DNA from: Blepharisma stoltei
Lineage: Eukaryota > Ciliophora > Heterotrichea > Heterotrichida > Blepharismidae
Reading direction: 5' to 3'
Assembly: GCA_914767885.1 (NCBI GenBank)
Contig: CAJZBQ010000002.1
Span: forward strand, 434,001-498,000
DNA: 64,000 bases
The position numbers and the translations under genes were made by a program. Below the pieces are notes generated by a model that saw nothing but the letters and a program-made list of their open reading frames with translations, was not told where the DNA came from and searched no databases. Shown piece by piece: positions 24,301-33,691 of this stretch (its first letter is position 1; the number at the start of each line of letters is the position of its first letter).

Positions 24301-24945
24301 TTTTTGAAAAAAAATAGAGAAAAATACAGCTCAGATCTTCATGAAAGTTTTTCATATGAAAAAGATAGGCTAAAAACAAAGCTGTTTGATTGTGAAAAAA
24401 GGATGAAAGAGCTTGAGCTGCAAAAAGCACAGCAATTTTTAGATCATGAAAAAGAAAAAGCTAAATGAAACTTAGAAAGAGACATTTTAGTCGCAAAAAA
24501 TTCAGAATCGCTAGAAGTCATTGGCAGACTTGAGAAGAAGAAAGATTTACTTTTGAAAGATAATGAAAAACTAAAGGTTGAAAGAGGAGCTAAAAGGCAT
24601 GCAACTGGAGTACTTTTGAAAAAGGAACATTATAGACAAAACTCGGGTAATATGTCAATGTCATTCGAAGAAGCTGAAAAAGATGAAGGAAACCAGAGCC
24701 CTTATAAAAATAGAAATATAAATCTTGGAGCATCGATGAACCTTCAAAATATTCAAAGCTTTAGAGATCCAACCTATAATATAAGGCCTCAAACTATAAG
24801 GGTAAAAAGAGGAGCTAGCCCTTTAGCTAAAAGTGAGCAGTCTCAAGACAGCTATAAAGATAGCAGCCCTTCAATATCAAAATACTCAGATAGCCCTCCT
24901 GTAAAACATGAGAGATCAAGAAGTGGAAAATTCACTAAATTTTAA
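21319..24945 (+). CDS. Long coiled-coil protein, interrupted by a MITE
   Basis: About 1076 residues of nearly continuous heptad-repeat coiled coil (residues ~5-970), then a Ser/Pro-rich basic tail (RGASPLAKSEQSQDS, HERSRSGKF). No family signature beyond coiled coil; a centrosomal, basal-body or Golgi-tether role cannot be chosen. The 380-bp IES at 23008 must be removed to keep the frame (KATEEYSLKSND). The first codons, ATGGCTAG, need a 16-bp TA-bounded deletion (giving MAKAKITDSEEK) or a 19-nt intron (MATKITDSEEK) to join the frame; this 5' detail is unresolved. Confidence 0.75.
23008..23387 (+). mobile_element. MITE-like IES, GAAGTTCGACCA family
   Basis: 380 bp flanked by TGA (23005-23007 and 23385-23387). 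Two direct copies of CCCTCGAAGTTCGACCAAG lie at the left, about 45 bp apart with the spacer ATTCCTATTTTTTTGG. A hairpin of the same motif lies at the right. The layout equals the GTGAGTGAAC family, reversed. Excision at the TGA pair is a 380-bp deletion and restores the coiled-coil frame; one TA pair (407 bp) would also work. Confidence 0.85.
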
Positions 24946-25030
24946 TTTAAGTAAACTAATTTCCTAACATATATTATTTAATTCTTAATTTTTCATAAAA
25001 TTTAGCTGAACAATCATTCTTTTGGCTAAA

Positions 25031-25717
25031 ATGCACAGAACTCATTCAAGCTCAAAACATATTACAAATTCTTCATTTAGTCCTATTAATAGAAGCCAAG
25101 CCCAAGAAATAATTAGCATATATATGATGTCCCTTTATTTTTGACACCCCAAAAGAAAAATTATAAAATTCTCTCCATTTTGACGAACAGTTACTTCCCC
25201 AAATTAGAAGACTGATAGAGACTCCATCACGTTTCGAAGAAAATTCTTCGATGTCTTCATTGACTCCTTGCGTACTCCAATGTTCTGAGACAGCATTAAG
25301 AGCAAGGCTGAAAGCCGGAGGAGGGAAATGTTGGCATACATACCCAGGGAGGTTTGCTATAGAAATTGCCCGATAATGGCGCTCAATGCGCCATCATCGG
25401 GCAGTCAGTATAGCAGCTGAACGAAGACTCGTTTCTTGTGAGACGTAAAAAGAGGAGAGCCTTATCTATAATTAATGCTAATGTCTTCATTGACTCCTAT
25501 TTCTACATCCAAAATAGTTTATCAAATTCTCAATGAGCGGCCTTCTCGAAAAAATCGTTTGAGGCGCTCCAGCAAAAGAGGAAAAAGTATGGAAAATCTG
25601 AACAATAGCAAAATGACTGATGCTAGTTTCCCAAAAATATATAAAAATCACAATAAAATCAAATGTAAGAAGTGCGTAAAGTTCTCATATTTATTTGAAA
25701 AGGCACTGATTGAATAA
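25031..25717 (+). CDS. Small unknown basic protein carrying a retroposon and a short IES
   Basis: About 127 residues after removing the retroposon at 25269-25480 and a predicted 73-bp TA-bounded piece (25121-25193). The latter is required because the N-terminal frame (MHRTHSSSKHITNSS) runs into a stop before the downstream frame (LPQIRRLIETPSRFEENSSMSSL). Rich in Ser/Lys/Arg, with KCKKCVKF near the C-terminus. Not recognised. The start and small IES are inferred from frame arithmetic only. Confidence 0.5.
25121..25193 (+). mobile_element. Predicted 73-bp TA-bounded IES
   Basis: TA copies at 25119-25120 and 25192-25193. Removing 73 bp joins AGCATA to CTTCCCCAA and links the N-terminal and main frames of the small basic gene. 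No inverted repeat is visible, so the call rests on reading frame alone. No 15-16 nt GT...AG intron fits instead. Confidence 0.4.
25269..25480 (+). mobile_element. Retroposon with strong internal hairpin
   Basis: 212 bp between perfect 18-bp repeats (25251-25268 and 25481-25498), the longest target duplication in the window. It contains a long hairpin: GCCCGATaATGGCGC against GCGCCATcATCGGGC, flanked by CTATA/TATAG. ATGGCG is again present inside the hairpin and opens a 31-codon reading frame (TGA=Trp). It is unlike the other families in sequence. Removal restores SSMSSLTPISTSK. Confidence 0.78.
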
Positions 25718-25978
25718 AGTAAATTTAATCTATTATATTGATTTGGATGAAGTTATTAAAACCACCAAGTTAATGCATATTTAATTATATAAACTATTAA
25801 TAAAAATAATCGATAAAATCTATTTCAAATCGGAAATAAATAGAAGATCTAAATAATCTTTTTTCTTAATAGTCTGAATATGCAAATAGTGTATATAGCC
25901 TCTTGAATAATGATTAATGAGTTTTAGCACTGTTCATTAAATAAGAACAGCTGATTATAGTATAATTTATAGTTATAA

Positions 25979-26269
25979 ATGTCAGAAAAACCTAGGAGGA
26001 TTTTGCCATGGCAAGCTGAGGGATTAAAGAAAAATCGCAATTGAACTGAAAGAAAAAAGAATAGAAAAATTCATGGCCTTGTGAAAATAAGAGTAAAAAT
26101 TTCAAGTTTGGGGGCTAAAATAGCAGACTATAATGATAAAGTAGGGGAAAACATCATTTTGCATCATCCGCTGACTACATCTGACTTTTGCATGAACGCT
26201 CATCCTTCCAAGATTTTAGAGCCACCCCCACGAAAAATACGAAGATTAAATGAAAATATTAACATTTAA
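25979..26269 (+). CDS. Small unknown basic protein
   Basis: 96 residues from ATG 25979 to TAA. The N-terminus is basic (MSEKPRRILPWQAEGLKKNRNWTERKKNRK), with one Trp encoded by TGA. The C-terminal half is VKISSLGAKIADYNDKVGENIILHHP. Not recognised. Codon use and the TGA Trp fit a real gene, but there is no homology support. Confidence 0.5.
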
Positions 26270-26284
26270 TCAGTTTTTGAATTA

Positions 26285-26497
26285 TTATACGGCATTAACC
26301 AGCCACGCGATATAATTTTAAATAAACTGCGAGAATAATTAATGTTTAATTTTAAACAGCTTACATATTCAAACATAAATTTTATAAATTAAATAAATAT
26401 TTGCTTTCCCAAATTTGTGAATAGGGATTTTTTAAATTCGAAAATCCCTCCCTCGGTGAGCGAACAAAATTTTTTATTCGCTCACGGAAAGGGGAGT
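26285..26497 (+). mobile_element. Degenerate MITE-like element, GTGAGTGAAC family
   Basis: The right end is a clear hairpin of CTCGGTGAGCGAAC at 26448-26490, followed by GGGGAGTAA. To its left, AAATATTTGCTTTCCCAAATTTG matches the core of the 32459 copy. The expected left end with two direct motif copies is missing. It lies between genes, where exact excision would not be needed. Confidence 0.6.
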
Positions 26498-26529
26498 AAG
26501 TAACTTCGATAGTTGATATTTCTAAAAAC

Positions 26530-26772
26530 TTATGTGAATATTGAATTTTTCTTCTCCCAGACGGCTCTCTTATATTTCGTTCTGTGCCTCAAAAGTGAAA
26601 AAAGCATCGATAACAACGCTGGAAAAAGTTCTATTAATCTACAAAGTTCATCTGCGGTATTATTCTCAAGGCAATTTGCAAGAATTCTATAAGAGGAGTA
26701 GCTATTTTCATAGTAAACTCCTGTAGCTATAAGTGCAAGAATAGCGAAAAATGCTTGAATAATCTCACACAC
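26530..26772 (-). pseudogene. Relic of an SK-type K+ channel (S1-S2 only)
   Basis: About 80 residues (CEIIQAFFAILALIATGVYYENSY...LCRLIELFPALLSMLFSLLRHRTKYKRAV) align by eye with the S1-S2 region of the intact channel just downstream (CETVHAIFAIIGIVVVTLDYEYSY...LYLILNLLTTFISLWFLLLRYYIKNRR). No in-frame ATG is present upstream, a stop follows shortly, and no S3-pore follows. It is most simply a decayed tandem duplicate. A fragment joined by unseen IESs cannot be excluded. Confidence 0.6.
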
Positions 26773-26871
26773 TGATCATTGCTAAAATAAATTTTACCTA
26801 ACTAATAAATTTCTTTGAATTTTATAATAGATTCTCTTGGGCTAAATCGACGGCTTTTCATATATTATTAA

Positions 26872-29119
26872 TTACGTTAATGAAGTATCATTATTCATGT
26901 TTCTAATCATCTTTGACAAGTTGTCAGCCTTTTTCAAAAGCCTATTTACCTCAGCATCAATATTTGCGCAGCGGGCCCTAGCTTCTTTTATAGCTTTTTC
27001 TTTTTGCCCTACAATTTCATTAAGTTCTCCTTTTTTATGTTGAAAATCATATACTGCCTCTTTATACTTTCCATACAAGGACACCGAGATCGGGTGGCCT
27101 TTGCCTCTTTTTATTTTTGAAACAAAATATTTCATCCCGGCTTGGATTGTTATGGCAGCTGCAGAAGTCATCAAAATACTCATGAAGGCTTTATTTTGTT
27201 TTTCGTTTAAACTGACAAAGCTACCAAATCTAACAATGACGATTGTTAAGCTTAGTGCTCCCATAATGTATCCTAATACCACAGCTATTCTTCCACAAAT
27301 GCTAATTGGATAGAAATCGCCGTACCCTACAGTTGACATGCTTGCAAACATACATCATAAAGCATTTAATGGATTTTGAAAATCTTGGCCTGTTATTTCA
27401 TCAAGAGGCCTCTCGAAAATTCTTAGCATTTGTGATAGGATAAAAAGTGATGGAATCGCCATAAAAGTTATCGTTTTAATAACAGGAGACTTTTTCATCA
27501 TACATTTAAATGAAAATCTTAAGTTTGCAGAGACATGATTTTTTTGGCAATATCTTCTTGCTATATAATTTTCATATGGTGTATAGTTTGCAAGCGCTCG
27601 AATTAGGAACATGAATCTGGCAAACATGAAGAAATATGTGACTTCTGCGAAGGTGTAGCAAGTTCATATAGTTTCATATTGGTGTCTTAATGGGATGTAA
27701 ATTTTTCAATCAACATATGGATAAGGGATGATAAGTAAAGTAACAATTTCTATAATTCTTAATTTGGTGAAGAAGGGCTTCTTATCATAAACCTGCTCAA
27801 CAGGAAATTTCGATAATGACATTGTGACGGGTATGTAAATCTCTTTTTCAGACAAATAAGACTCCCTTCGATTTTTAATATAATACCTCACTCCCCCCCC
27901 CTCCGTGAGTGAACAAAAAAATTTTGTTCACTCACGGAGGGGGTTTAATTTTTTTTTTTTAAAAAAATTTATATATAAATTTATAAAAAATATTTATTTT
28001 TTTTCGAAATTTAAAAAAATCCTGATTCGCAAAAATTGGAAAGCAAATATTAATTTAATTTATAAAATTTATGTTTTAAAACGCAATTTGTTTAAAATTA
28101 AACAGAATTAGCTCTAGATTTCATTATGCTAATTATCACTTATATATCAAATTTTTTTTTCCATAAAAAATTTTTCTATTAAAAAAATTTTTGTTCACTC
28201 ACGGAGGGTGGGTTTTTTTGGGCAAAAAATGCCGATTTTTCTAATGGTTTTGTTCACTCACGGAGGGGGGGGGGAGTCAGCAGCAAAAATCATAAAGATA
28301 TAAACGTTGTTAGTAAATTCAAAATTAAATACAAATCAGTTCTTCGAGTGCTTATTGAGCAATTTGTTGAATTTCTATCATTGCTATAGCTATACTCATA
28401 ATCTAAAGTGACGACTACAATTCCAATAATTGCAAATATTGCATGAACTGTCTCACATGCTCTCCACTTCGAAAATAATTCTTGAGAAATATCAATCCTC
28501 CTATTTTTTCTCCTAACCCCTCCCCATCCTTGATCGAACAGCTCGCCATCGTTCGATCGAGGATGGGGGTTAAAAAAAAAACTTTTTTAGGAAAAAAAAT
28601 TTATGTATAAAATAAAAAATATATATATATATTTTTTTTTATTTACTTTTAAATAAGAGGGTTAAGAGTATTTAATAATTATTTTTACAGCAAAAATTTG
28701 AATTAATTTCATAAAATTACCAATTTTTAATATTTTAATTTATTAGTCACCCCTTTAAACTTTATAAATTTTAATTTGTTCCTTATTAAATTAAATTTTT
28801 GTTTTTTAAATTTTAAAGAATCTCTATTTTTTTAGATTATTGAGTTTTTAAGCCTAGGTTGATGACTAAATCACTTCGAATGGTTGATTCGTAGCTTTTT
28901 GCCGTCTCAAAGTCTCTGAAAACAACTTCATTATGTACATCTTCCCAAGCTTCTGATAACTAATATATATTTTTATATATATAAAAATTTGCATGATATG
29001 AAAATCGTTCGATCAAGGATGGGGGTTAATTTTCCCAAATTTTTTAGGAATTTTTACAGTCAATCGTTCGATCAAGGATGGGGGGGAGTAAGTGATAAGT
29101 TTTCCTTTTCCGAGTCCAT
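26872..29119 (-). CDS. Small-conductance-type K+ channel, interrupted by two MITEs
   Basis: 427 residues after removing IESs of 389 and 575 bp. Six-TM layout: S1 (ETVHAIFAIIGIVVVTL), S2 (LILNLLTTFISLWFLLL), S3-S4 region (EIVTLLIIPYPYVDWKIY, then FARFMFLIRAL), S5, pore loop with selectivity filter STVGYGDFYP, and S6. The segment NHVSANLRFSFKCMMKKSP before S5 matches the SK/KCNN family rather than Kv. The C-terminus is a coiled coil (about residues 350-420) where SK channels bind calmodulin. The start ATG at 29117-29119 gives MDSEKENLSLRRKNRR and is only reached after removing the second IES. Trp residues are TGA. Confidence 0.88.
27891..28279 (+). mobile_element. MITE-like IES, GTGAGTGAAC family
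   Basis: 389 bp flanked by TCA (27888-27890 and 28277-28279). A near-perfect left hairpin, an AT-rich core, and two direct motif copies at the right are separated by the shared spacer. Removal joins the S2 helix to RYYIKNRR in the channel. The flanking TCA, not TA, matches the element ends. Confidence 0.9.
28517..29091 (+). mobile_element. MITE-like IES, TTGATCGAACG family
   Basis: 575 bp flanked by TAA (28514-28516 and 29089-29091). The left hairpin uses CCCATCCTTGATCGAAC against GTTCGATCGAGGATGGG. The right end has two direct copies of CGTTCGATCAAGGATGGGG. The spacer between these copies (AAATTTTTTAGGAATTTTTAC) resembles that of the other families. Removal connects MDSEKENLSL to RRKNRRIDIS in the channel. 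Confidence 0.88.
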
Positions 29120-29131
29120 ATCTTAATTTGT

Positions 29132-30070
29132 TTAAAAAATTGTTCTATTAATTAACACTGGATGAAACCAATGAGGGTTAGCTATTTGGCTATCAATTTC
29201 TATTGGCTTTGTTAATTCTAACTGTTTTGATAGCTCTAATATTTCTAGCTCTATTTGTCGAACCTGAGGTGGTTTTTGAATTACTTCTGGCTCTTCACTT
29301 ATAAGTGTAACTTTTCTATATTCCCACGGCCTAACACCTAAATCAACTAGCATTTTGTTACTGACATAATACCGTAGTATATTCCACTTATCGATACACT
29401 CAGAAGTGTGCATTGTTTGGCAGCAGCTGAACTTGAACTTTTTACAAAGCTCACTTGGGCTGTCGTTTGAAAATAAATAATCTATGTACAACTGATAGGA
29501 CTCTCGCACTTCATTGCTTTCGAAATAGGACTTGCAGTAGGAATTATTGAAGCTTTTACTGAGATCTTGGTCTTTTTCTTCCATTTTTTGTCTTTTAGTT
29601 TGGCCATCTGTCTTAGGTCCTTGCTCCGTTTTGCAGACTATTTGAAGCACTTCTTTGTTTTTTTCATAGCACTGCTTCAATTTATCGTATGCATCGAAGC
29701 TTTCTTTTGAGGTGTGAATTTGGTTAAGAGTTTTCCTTGGGATGATATTGTTTGCAATATTCCGGATTAATCTTTTGTGTCCTCGAATGATCTGGCATCT
29801 CAGGTATTCTTTTTTGGGTGGCTTTTTGCCTTGAGCCCTCCGAAAGGAGCCAAGAATGAGGGTGTCTTCTGATGTTTTTCTTCCTGCACGCTTTTTAGCT
29901 GTGATGGAATTTTCATTTGAGAGAATTGATGAGGAGCCATTTTGACCCATAGGGGATGGAATCATGATGAATGATGCACTGAATTCTGGGTCCATTTCAG
30001 TACATTGGGTTACAGGAGATGATTTGTCTGAACATGATTCAGAGCATGTTGAAGTCTCTTCGCTAAGCAT
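29132..30070 (-). CDS. Unknown protein
   Basis: 312 residues starting MLSEETSTCSESCSDKSS. Not recognised. The N-terminal 60 residues are Ser-rich. The remainder looks folded and helical, with several Cys/His (CCQTMHTSECIDKW) and RPWEYRKVTL. It lies head-to-tail with the K+ channel, with only 12 bp between its stop and the channel start. No TGA Trp occurs within it; Trp is TGG. Confidence 0.7.
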   Translation of the reverse strand: MLSEETSTCSESCSDKSSPVTQCTEMDPEFSASFIMIPSPMGQNGSSSILSNENSITAKKRAGRKTSEDTLILGSFRRAQGKKPPKKEYLRCQIIRGHKRLIRNIANNIIPRKTLNQIHTSKESFDAYDKLKQCYEKNKEVLQIVCKTEQGPKTDGQTKRQKMEEKDQDLSKSFNNSYCKSYFESNEVRESYQLYIDYLFSNDSPSELCKKFKFSCCQTMHTSECIDKWNILRYYVSNKMLVDLGVRPWEYRKVTLISEEPEVIQKPPQVRQIELEILELSKQLELTKPIEIDSQIANPHWFHPVLINRTIF

Positions 30071-30548
30071 ATTTTTACAGATAAAACCCTATTATTCTAT
30101 ATTTCTCTATTAACAGAAAGCATAAAAAAATGAAGTTTCTGTGCATTGGAATTAATTAGAAATTTCGAAAATATCGAAAAATGGGAAATAAGGAGATATC
30201 AATAATTCAAAAAATCAAGCTTAACTCAAAGGCTAAGTTTAAAATTAATTAAAGGGGTTCCAATAAAATTATTCTAATTAAACATAAAAATATTTAATTA
30301 TTTAAATTAACACTAGTTATTGGAATATAAAAAATTATAATTATTAATATTGATTAAAAGTTAATACTTAAATTATTGCTAGGCTTATATATACTTTGAA
30401 ACATAATGAAATATTATAATTTATATGATTTAAGTATTTAATTCAGGTCTTTTAATATACTTTTTAAGATTATAATATTGCTTTTGGATTTTCGTTTTTA
30501 AATGTATCATATAGGTTTCGCATTAAATTCTTAAATAAAGATAATAAA
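30071..30548. other. Divergent intergenic region
   Basis: Very AT-rich 478 bp between two divergent genes, so both promoters should lie here. No repeat, TA-bounded inverted repeat or ORF is convincing. Confidence 0.5.
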
Positions 30549-31898
30549 ATGGAAGAGGTTTTCCTAATTTTATTCATAATCAGTGGACTTATCATTGTTT
30601 GGGTTCGCCCAATAAGGAATACCATGATTGCTTGGAAAGAATACAAACGAAAGTGGCTGATTTATTGAATGAGTTTAGGAATTTTGACTTTCCTTGAAAG
30701 AAATTTATACCCAAACTTAGCTCGAAGTTTTGGATATTATTTTATTAGAACAATAGGTTTATTTTATATTTCTGAGCCTGTATTATTAAATGACATAAAA
30801 AAAGGCTTTGAAAAGATAAAATCAGGTGGCAGAGACAATAAAGGTTTAAGCACATCTATTGATAAAATCTCAGAAGCCAAAAGTATAAAAGAACTTGAAA
30901 TCTTATTAGAAACCAATATTCCTATAAGTCTAGGTGAAGCTGGAATTCATCCATGGGCCACAAATCCAACAACAATGAGTTCTTTGACAGCTATGAGGAT
31001 TGGCATGATTGCTTCAGAAAATAAATTTACTGAAGAAGACTATAAAGAGATCATTAAAAGCAAAATTTTAGATATCTTATTAGACGGAGTCAAAACTATC
31101 GATCCAGCACAAATTGATAATTGCCTACTAGCTTTGTCGTTTCTATCAGAAAAAAACAAAAAAATTCGGAAGCATCTATTAAGAAAATATGCATTTGATG
31201 ATTTGAGAAAATGCATTTATGATGCCAAAACGATAAGAGCTTCTACAGCAGCAAGAATATGCAGGAATATTTATTTTAAAAATTTTGCTGCACAAAGAGA
31301 ATTTATAGCGAAAGGATATATTGAGGCTTTAATGAGATTAATTAAAAAATGCGAGTCAGATCCGACAGGAACTTTGGAAATATTGCAAGGAATGATGGAT
31401 TTAATTTTGGTAATATTTATTTAGCTTAACGAAGATAAGATGAATACACAATCTATACATTTATTGAGAAATATGGGGCTAATAAATATTTTACAAGAAA
31501 TAGATGCAAAGCACGGCTCAAGAAATGAAGTCAAAATTGCTTTATCTATGCTTACTCCCCCCTCCATGAGAGAACAAAACCATTAAAAATCCCTATTTTT
31601 TGCCCAAAAAAACCCACCCTTCGTGAGCGAACAGATAATTTTTTTAATATAACAATTTTTTAAGGAAAAAAATTTTTATATATAAATGATAATTAGTATA
31701 ATGAAATATCTAACTAATTCTGTTTAGTTTTAAACAAATCATTTTAAAACATAAATTTTACAAATTTCGAAAAAAAATTTTACTATAAACTTTATATTTA
31801 ATTTGTTTTCAAAAACAAAATTAACCCCTCTCCTGAGCGAACAATTTTTTTTGTTCGCTCACGGAGGGGGAGTTAGGACAATTCTTACATCAGTTTAA
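30549..31898 (+). CDS. Membrane-anchored armadillo-like helical protein
   Basis: 337 residues after removing a 15-nt intron and a 321-bp IES. The N-terminal segment EVFLILFIISGLIIVWVR is a membrane anchor. The body has repeated alpha-helical pairs (AQIDNCLLALSFLSEKNKKIRKHL, ASTAARICRNIYFKNFAAQREFIAKGYIEALMRLIKKCE) typical of ARM/HEAT repeats. The specific family is not identified. The IES junction gives LSMLRTILTSV and then TAA 31896-31898, so the element sits eight codons from the end. Confidence 0.7.
31410..31424 (+). other. 15-nt intron
   Basis: GTAATATTTATTTAG interrupts DLIL/LNEDKMNTQS. Removing it avoids a stop and restores the frame. Length and ends fit the tiny introns of heterotrich ciliates. 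Confidence 0.9.
31555..31875 (-). mobile_element. MITE-like IES, GTGAGTGAAC family (reverse)
   Basis: 321 bp flanked by TTA (31552-31554 and 31873-31875). Two direct motif copies (CTCCATGAGAGAAC and TTCGTGAGCGAAC) lie at the left with the shared spacer AATCCCTATTTTTTGCCC. A hairpin lies at the right. Removal completes the last codons of the ARM-like gene. Confidence 0.88.
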
Positions 31899-33023
31899 AA
31901 TAGTTAAATTAATTGAAAGCTTCTATAAGTTAAGATGAGAAAAGCTATTGCACATAAGATTCATTTATATTTTCAAAAAAATTATATGATTTTATTTTAA
32001 TAGTAATATGGGATATATCATTAAAATATATAATAGATAATAAATAAAATTAATGATTGAATTCAACACATAATCTTATCCTATTTACTTTAAATACAAA
32101 ACAACACAAATCAGACTAAAGGAAAACAGAGATATATAAATTATTTATGCGAATCATAAAATTGAAATAGAAGATGACTGCCAGATTGATCGATAAATCT
32201 GTTTCAAAACATTTTTAAATCACAGATTTGCGTATAAATCGCAGAATCTTTTATTATTTATTATTTCCAAGAATGGGTAGAATGAGAAAAAGGCAGTTGG
32301 GTGGGCTGGGGTGAGTTTTAAATTTGACCATCCTGAAATAAAATTCGTTTAATAGATTAGCGATAATTTATTGTGTTGAAAATCTATTAACTCTCCCTTC
32401 AAAATTGGAACAAAATATATTAATATTTACATTTTTGGGGTAAATAAATCTTTATTTACTCCCCCCCCCCCTCCGTGAGCGAACAAAACCATTAGAAAAA
32501 TCGCCATTTTTTGACCAAAAACCCACCCTCCGTGAGCGAACAAAAATTTTTTTAATAGAAAAAATTTTAATGGAAAAAAATTTTTGATATATAAGTGATA
32601 ATTAGTATAATGAAATCTAGAGCTAATTCTGTTTAATTTTAAACAAAATGCGTTTTTTAAAACATAAATTTTGCAAATTAAATTAATATTTGCTTCCCAA
32701 TTTTTGCAAATTAGGATTTTTTTAAATTTCGAAAAAAATATTTTTTATAAAATTTATATATAAATTTTTTTTAAAAAAAAAAAATTAACCCCCCCTCCGT
32801 GAGCGAACAAAATTTTTTTGTTCGCTCACGGGGGGGGGGGGGGGAGTTAGTAAAAATTAATAATTTTTATAGAAATTAATTAGCGCCCTGAATCAATTAA
32901 TTTTAGAAGCAAATTTTTCATAAAAATAAATTAAAAATTTTTGTATGTAATTTATTTGAAAGAATTTATGTAATTATTTTTCGATAGAAATTCTAATAAT
33001 TTCTTTTCAAAAAGATAAGGCCC
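31899..33023. other. Intergenic region holding one intact MITE and a fragment
   Basis: No gene. It contains the intact element at 32459-32849 and, at about 32388-32415, a C-run followed by TTCAAAATTGGAACAAAAT. The latter matches one end of the TTTAAATTGGAAC family without a partner. The rest is AT-rich. Confidence 0.5.
32459..32849 (-). mobile_element. MITE-like IES, GTGAGTGAAC family, intergenic
   Basis: 391 bp flanked by TTA (32456-32458 and 32847-32849). The most complete copy: two direct CTCCGTGAGCGAAC motifs at the left, a full AT-rich core, and a right hairpin with long C/G runs. It uses GAGCGAAC where other copies use GAGTGAAC, with the change present in all four motif copies, so the copies within one element evolve together. 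Confidence 0.9.
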
Positions 33024-33617
33024 TTAAATTAAAGCAGATTTTGACTCAAATTTAAAGAGAGGGGTAAAGAAATTATCAACGTATTTTTGATGATTGAAAT
33101 TATTGGGGTCATGATTAAAAATTTGCACTGTTTCTTCGTATAATCCTCCTTCTATATAATGTGCTAAAAATGCTTTTAACAAGAGTTCAGCCTCAGGCTT
33201 TGCAATTAAAAAGTCCACAATATCACCTCTTACTGGAACTATTCCTTTCTTTGCCAAAAGCTCGTCAAATAGTGTCAATACAAAGTAAGGAGTTGCTGTG
33301 GCTGGATTTTTCTTAAAATCTTCTAAATACGTCAATAAATTAGATTTTTCTTGTGCTTGTGAAACTAAAACAAAGTGGCCCGCTTTTCTCTTCAGCGGGA
33401 AAATAAAAATCGGTGAAGCCTTGGTTCTTCTCAAAAGTAAATCATATTGATGAGCTGTAATTACTGTAGACACATTATTTGGACGATTTAGGTGATATTC
33501 ATTTCATATTCTTTTGATTTCTGAAGGCTCTTCCTTCTCAATAAGCGAAAGTTTAACGATTTCTCTCATTTTTCGAGGGCATGGGTATGTGAACACAAAT
33601 GCCCTCCTTAATATCAT
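33024..33617 (-). CDS. ATPAF1: ATP synthase F1 assembly factor ATPAF1/Atp11
   Basis: 197 residues. The N-terminus CPRKMREIVKLSLIEKEEPSEIKRIWNEYH is the Atp11 signature. SPIFIFPLKRKAGHFVLVSQAQ, then LLTYLEDFKKNPATATPYFVLTLFDELLAKKGIVPVRGDI, complete the family core. Atp11 is a mitochondrial chaperone that binds free F1 beta subunit before hexamer assembly. The N-terminus MILRRAFVFTYPCPRK is short and basic, compatible with mitochondrial import. The start is ATG 33615-33617; one Trp is TGA (RIWNEYH). Slightly short for the family. Confidence 0.9.
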
Positions 33618-33691
33618 TTTTTTGTAATTCTAAAATAAATTTTAATATTTTTTAGCTAAATTAGTGCTTCACCAATTTTCTCTGAGTTTAT

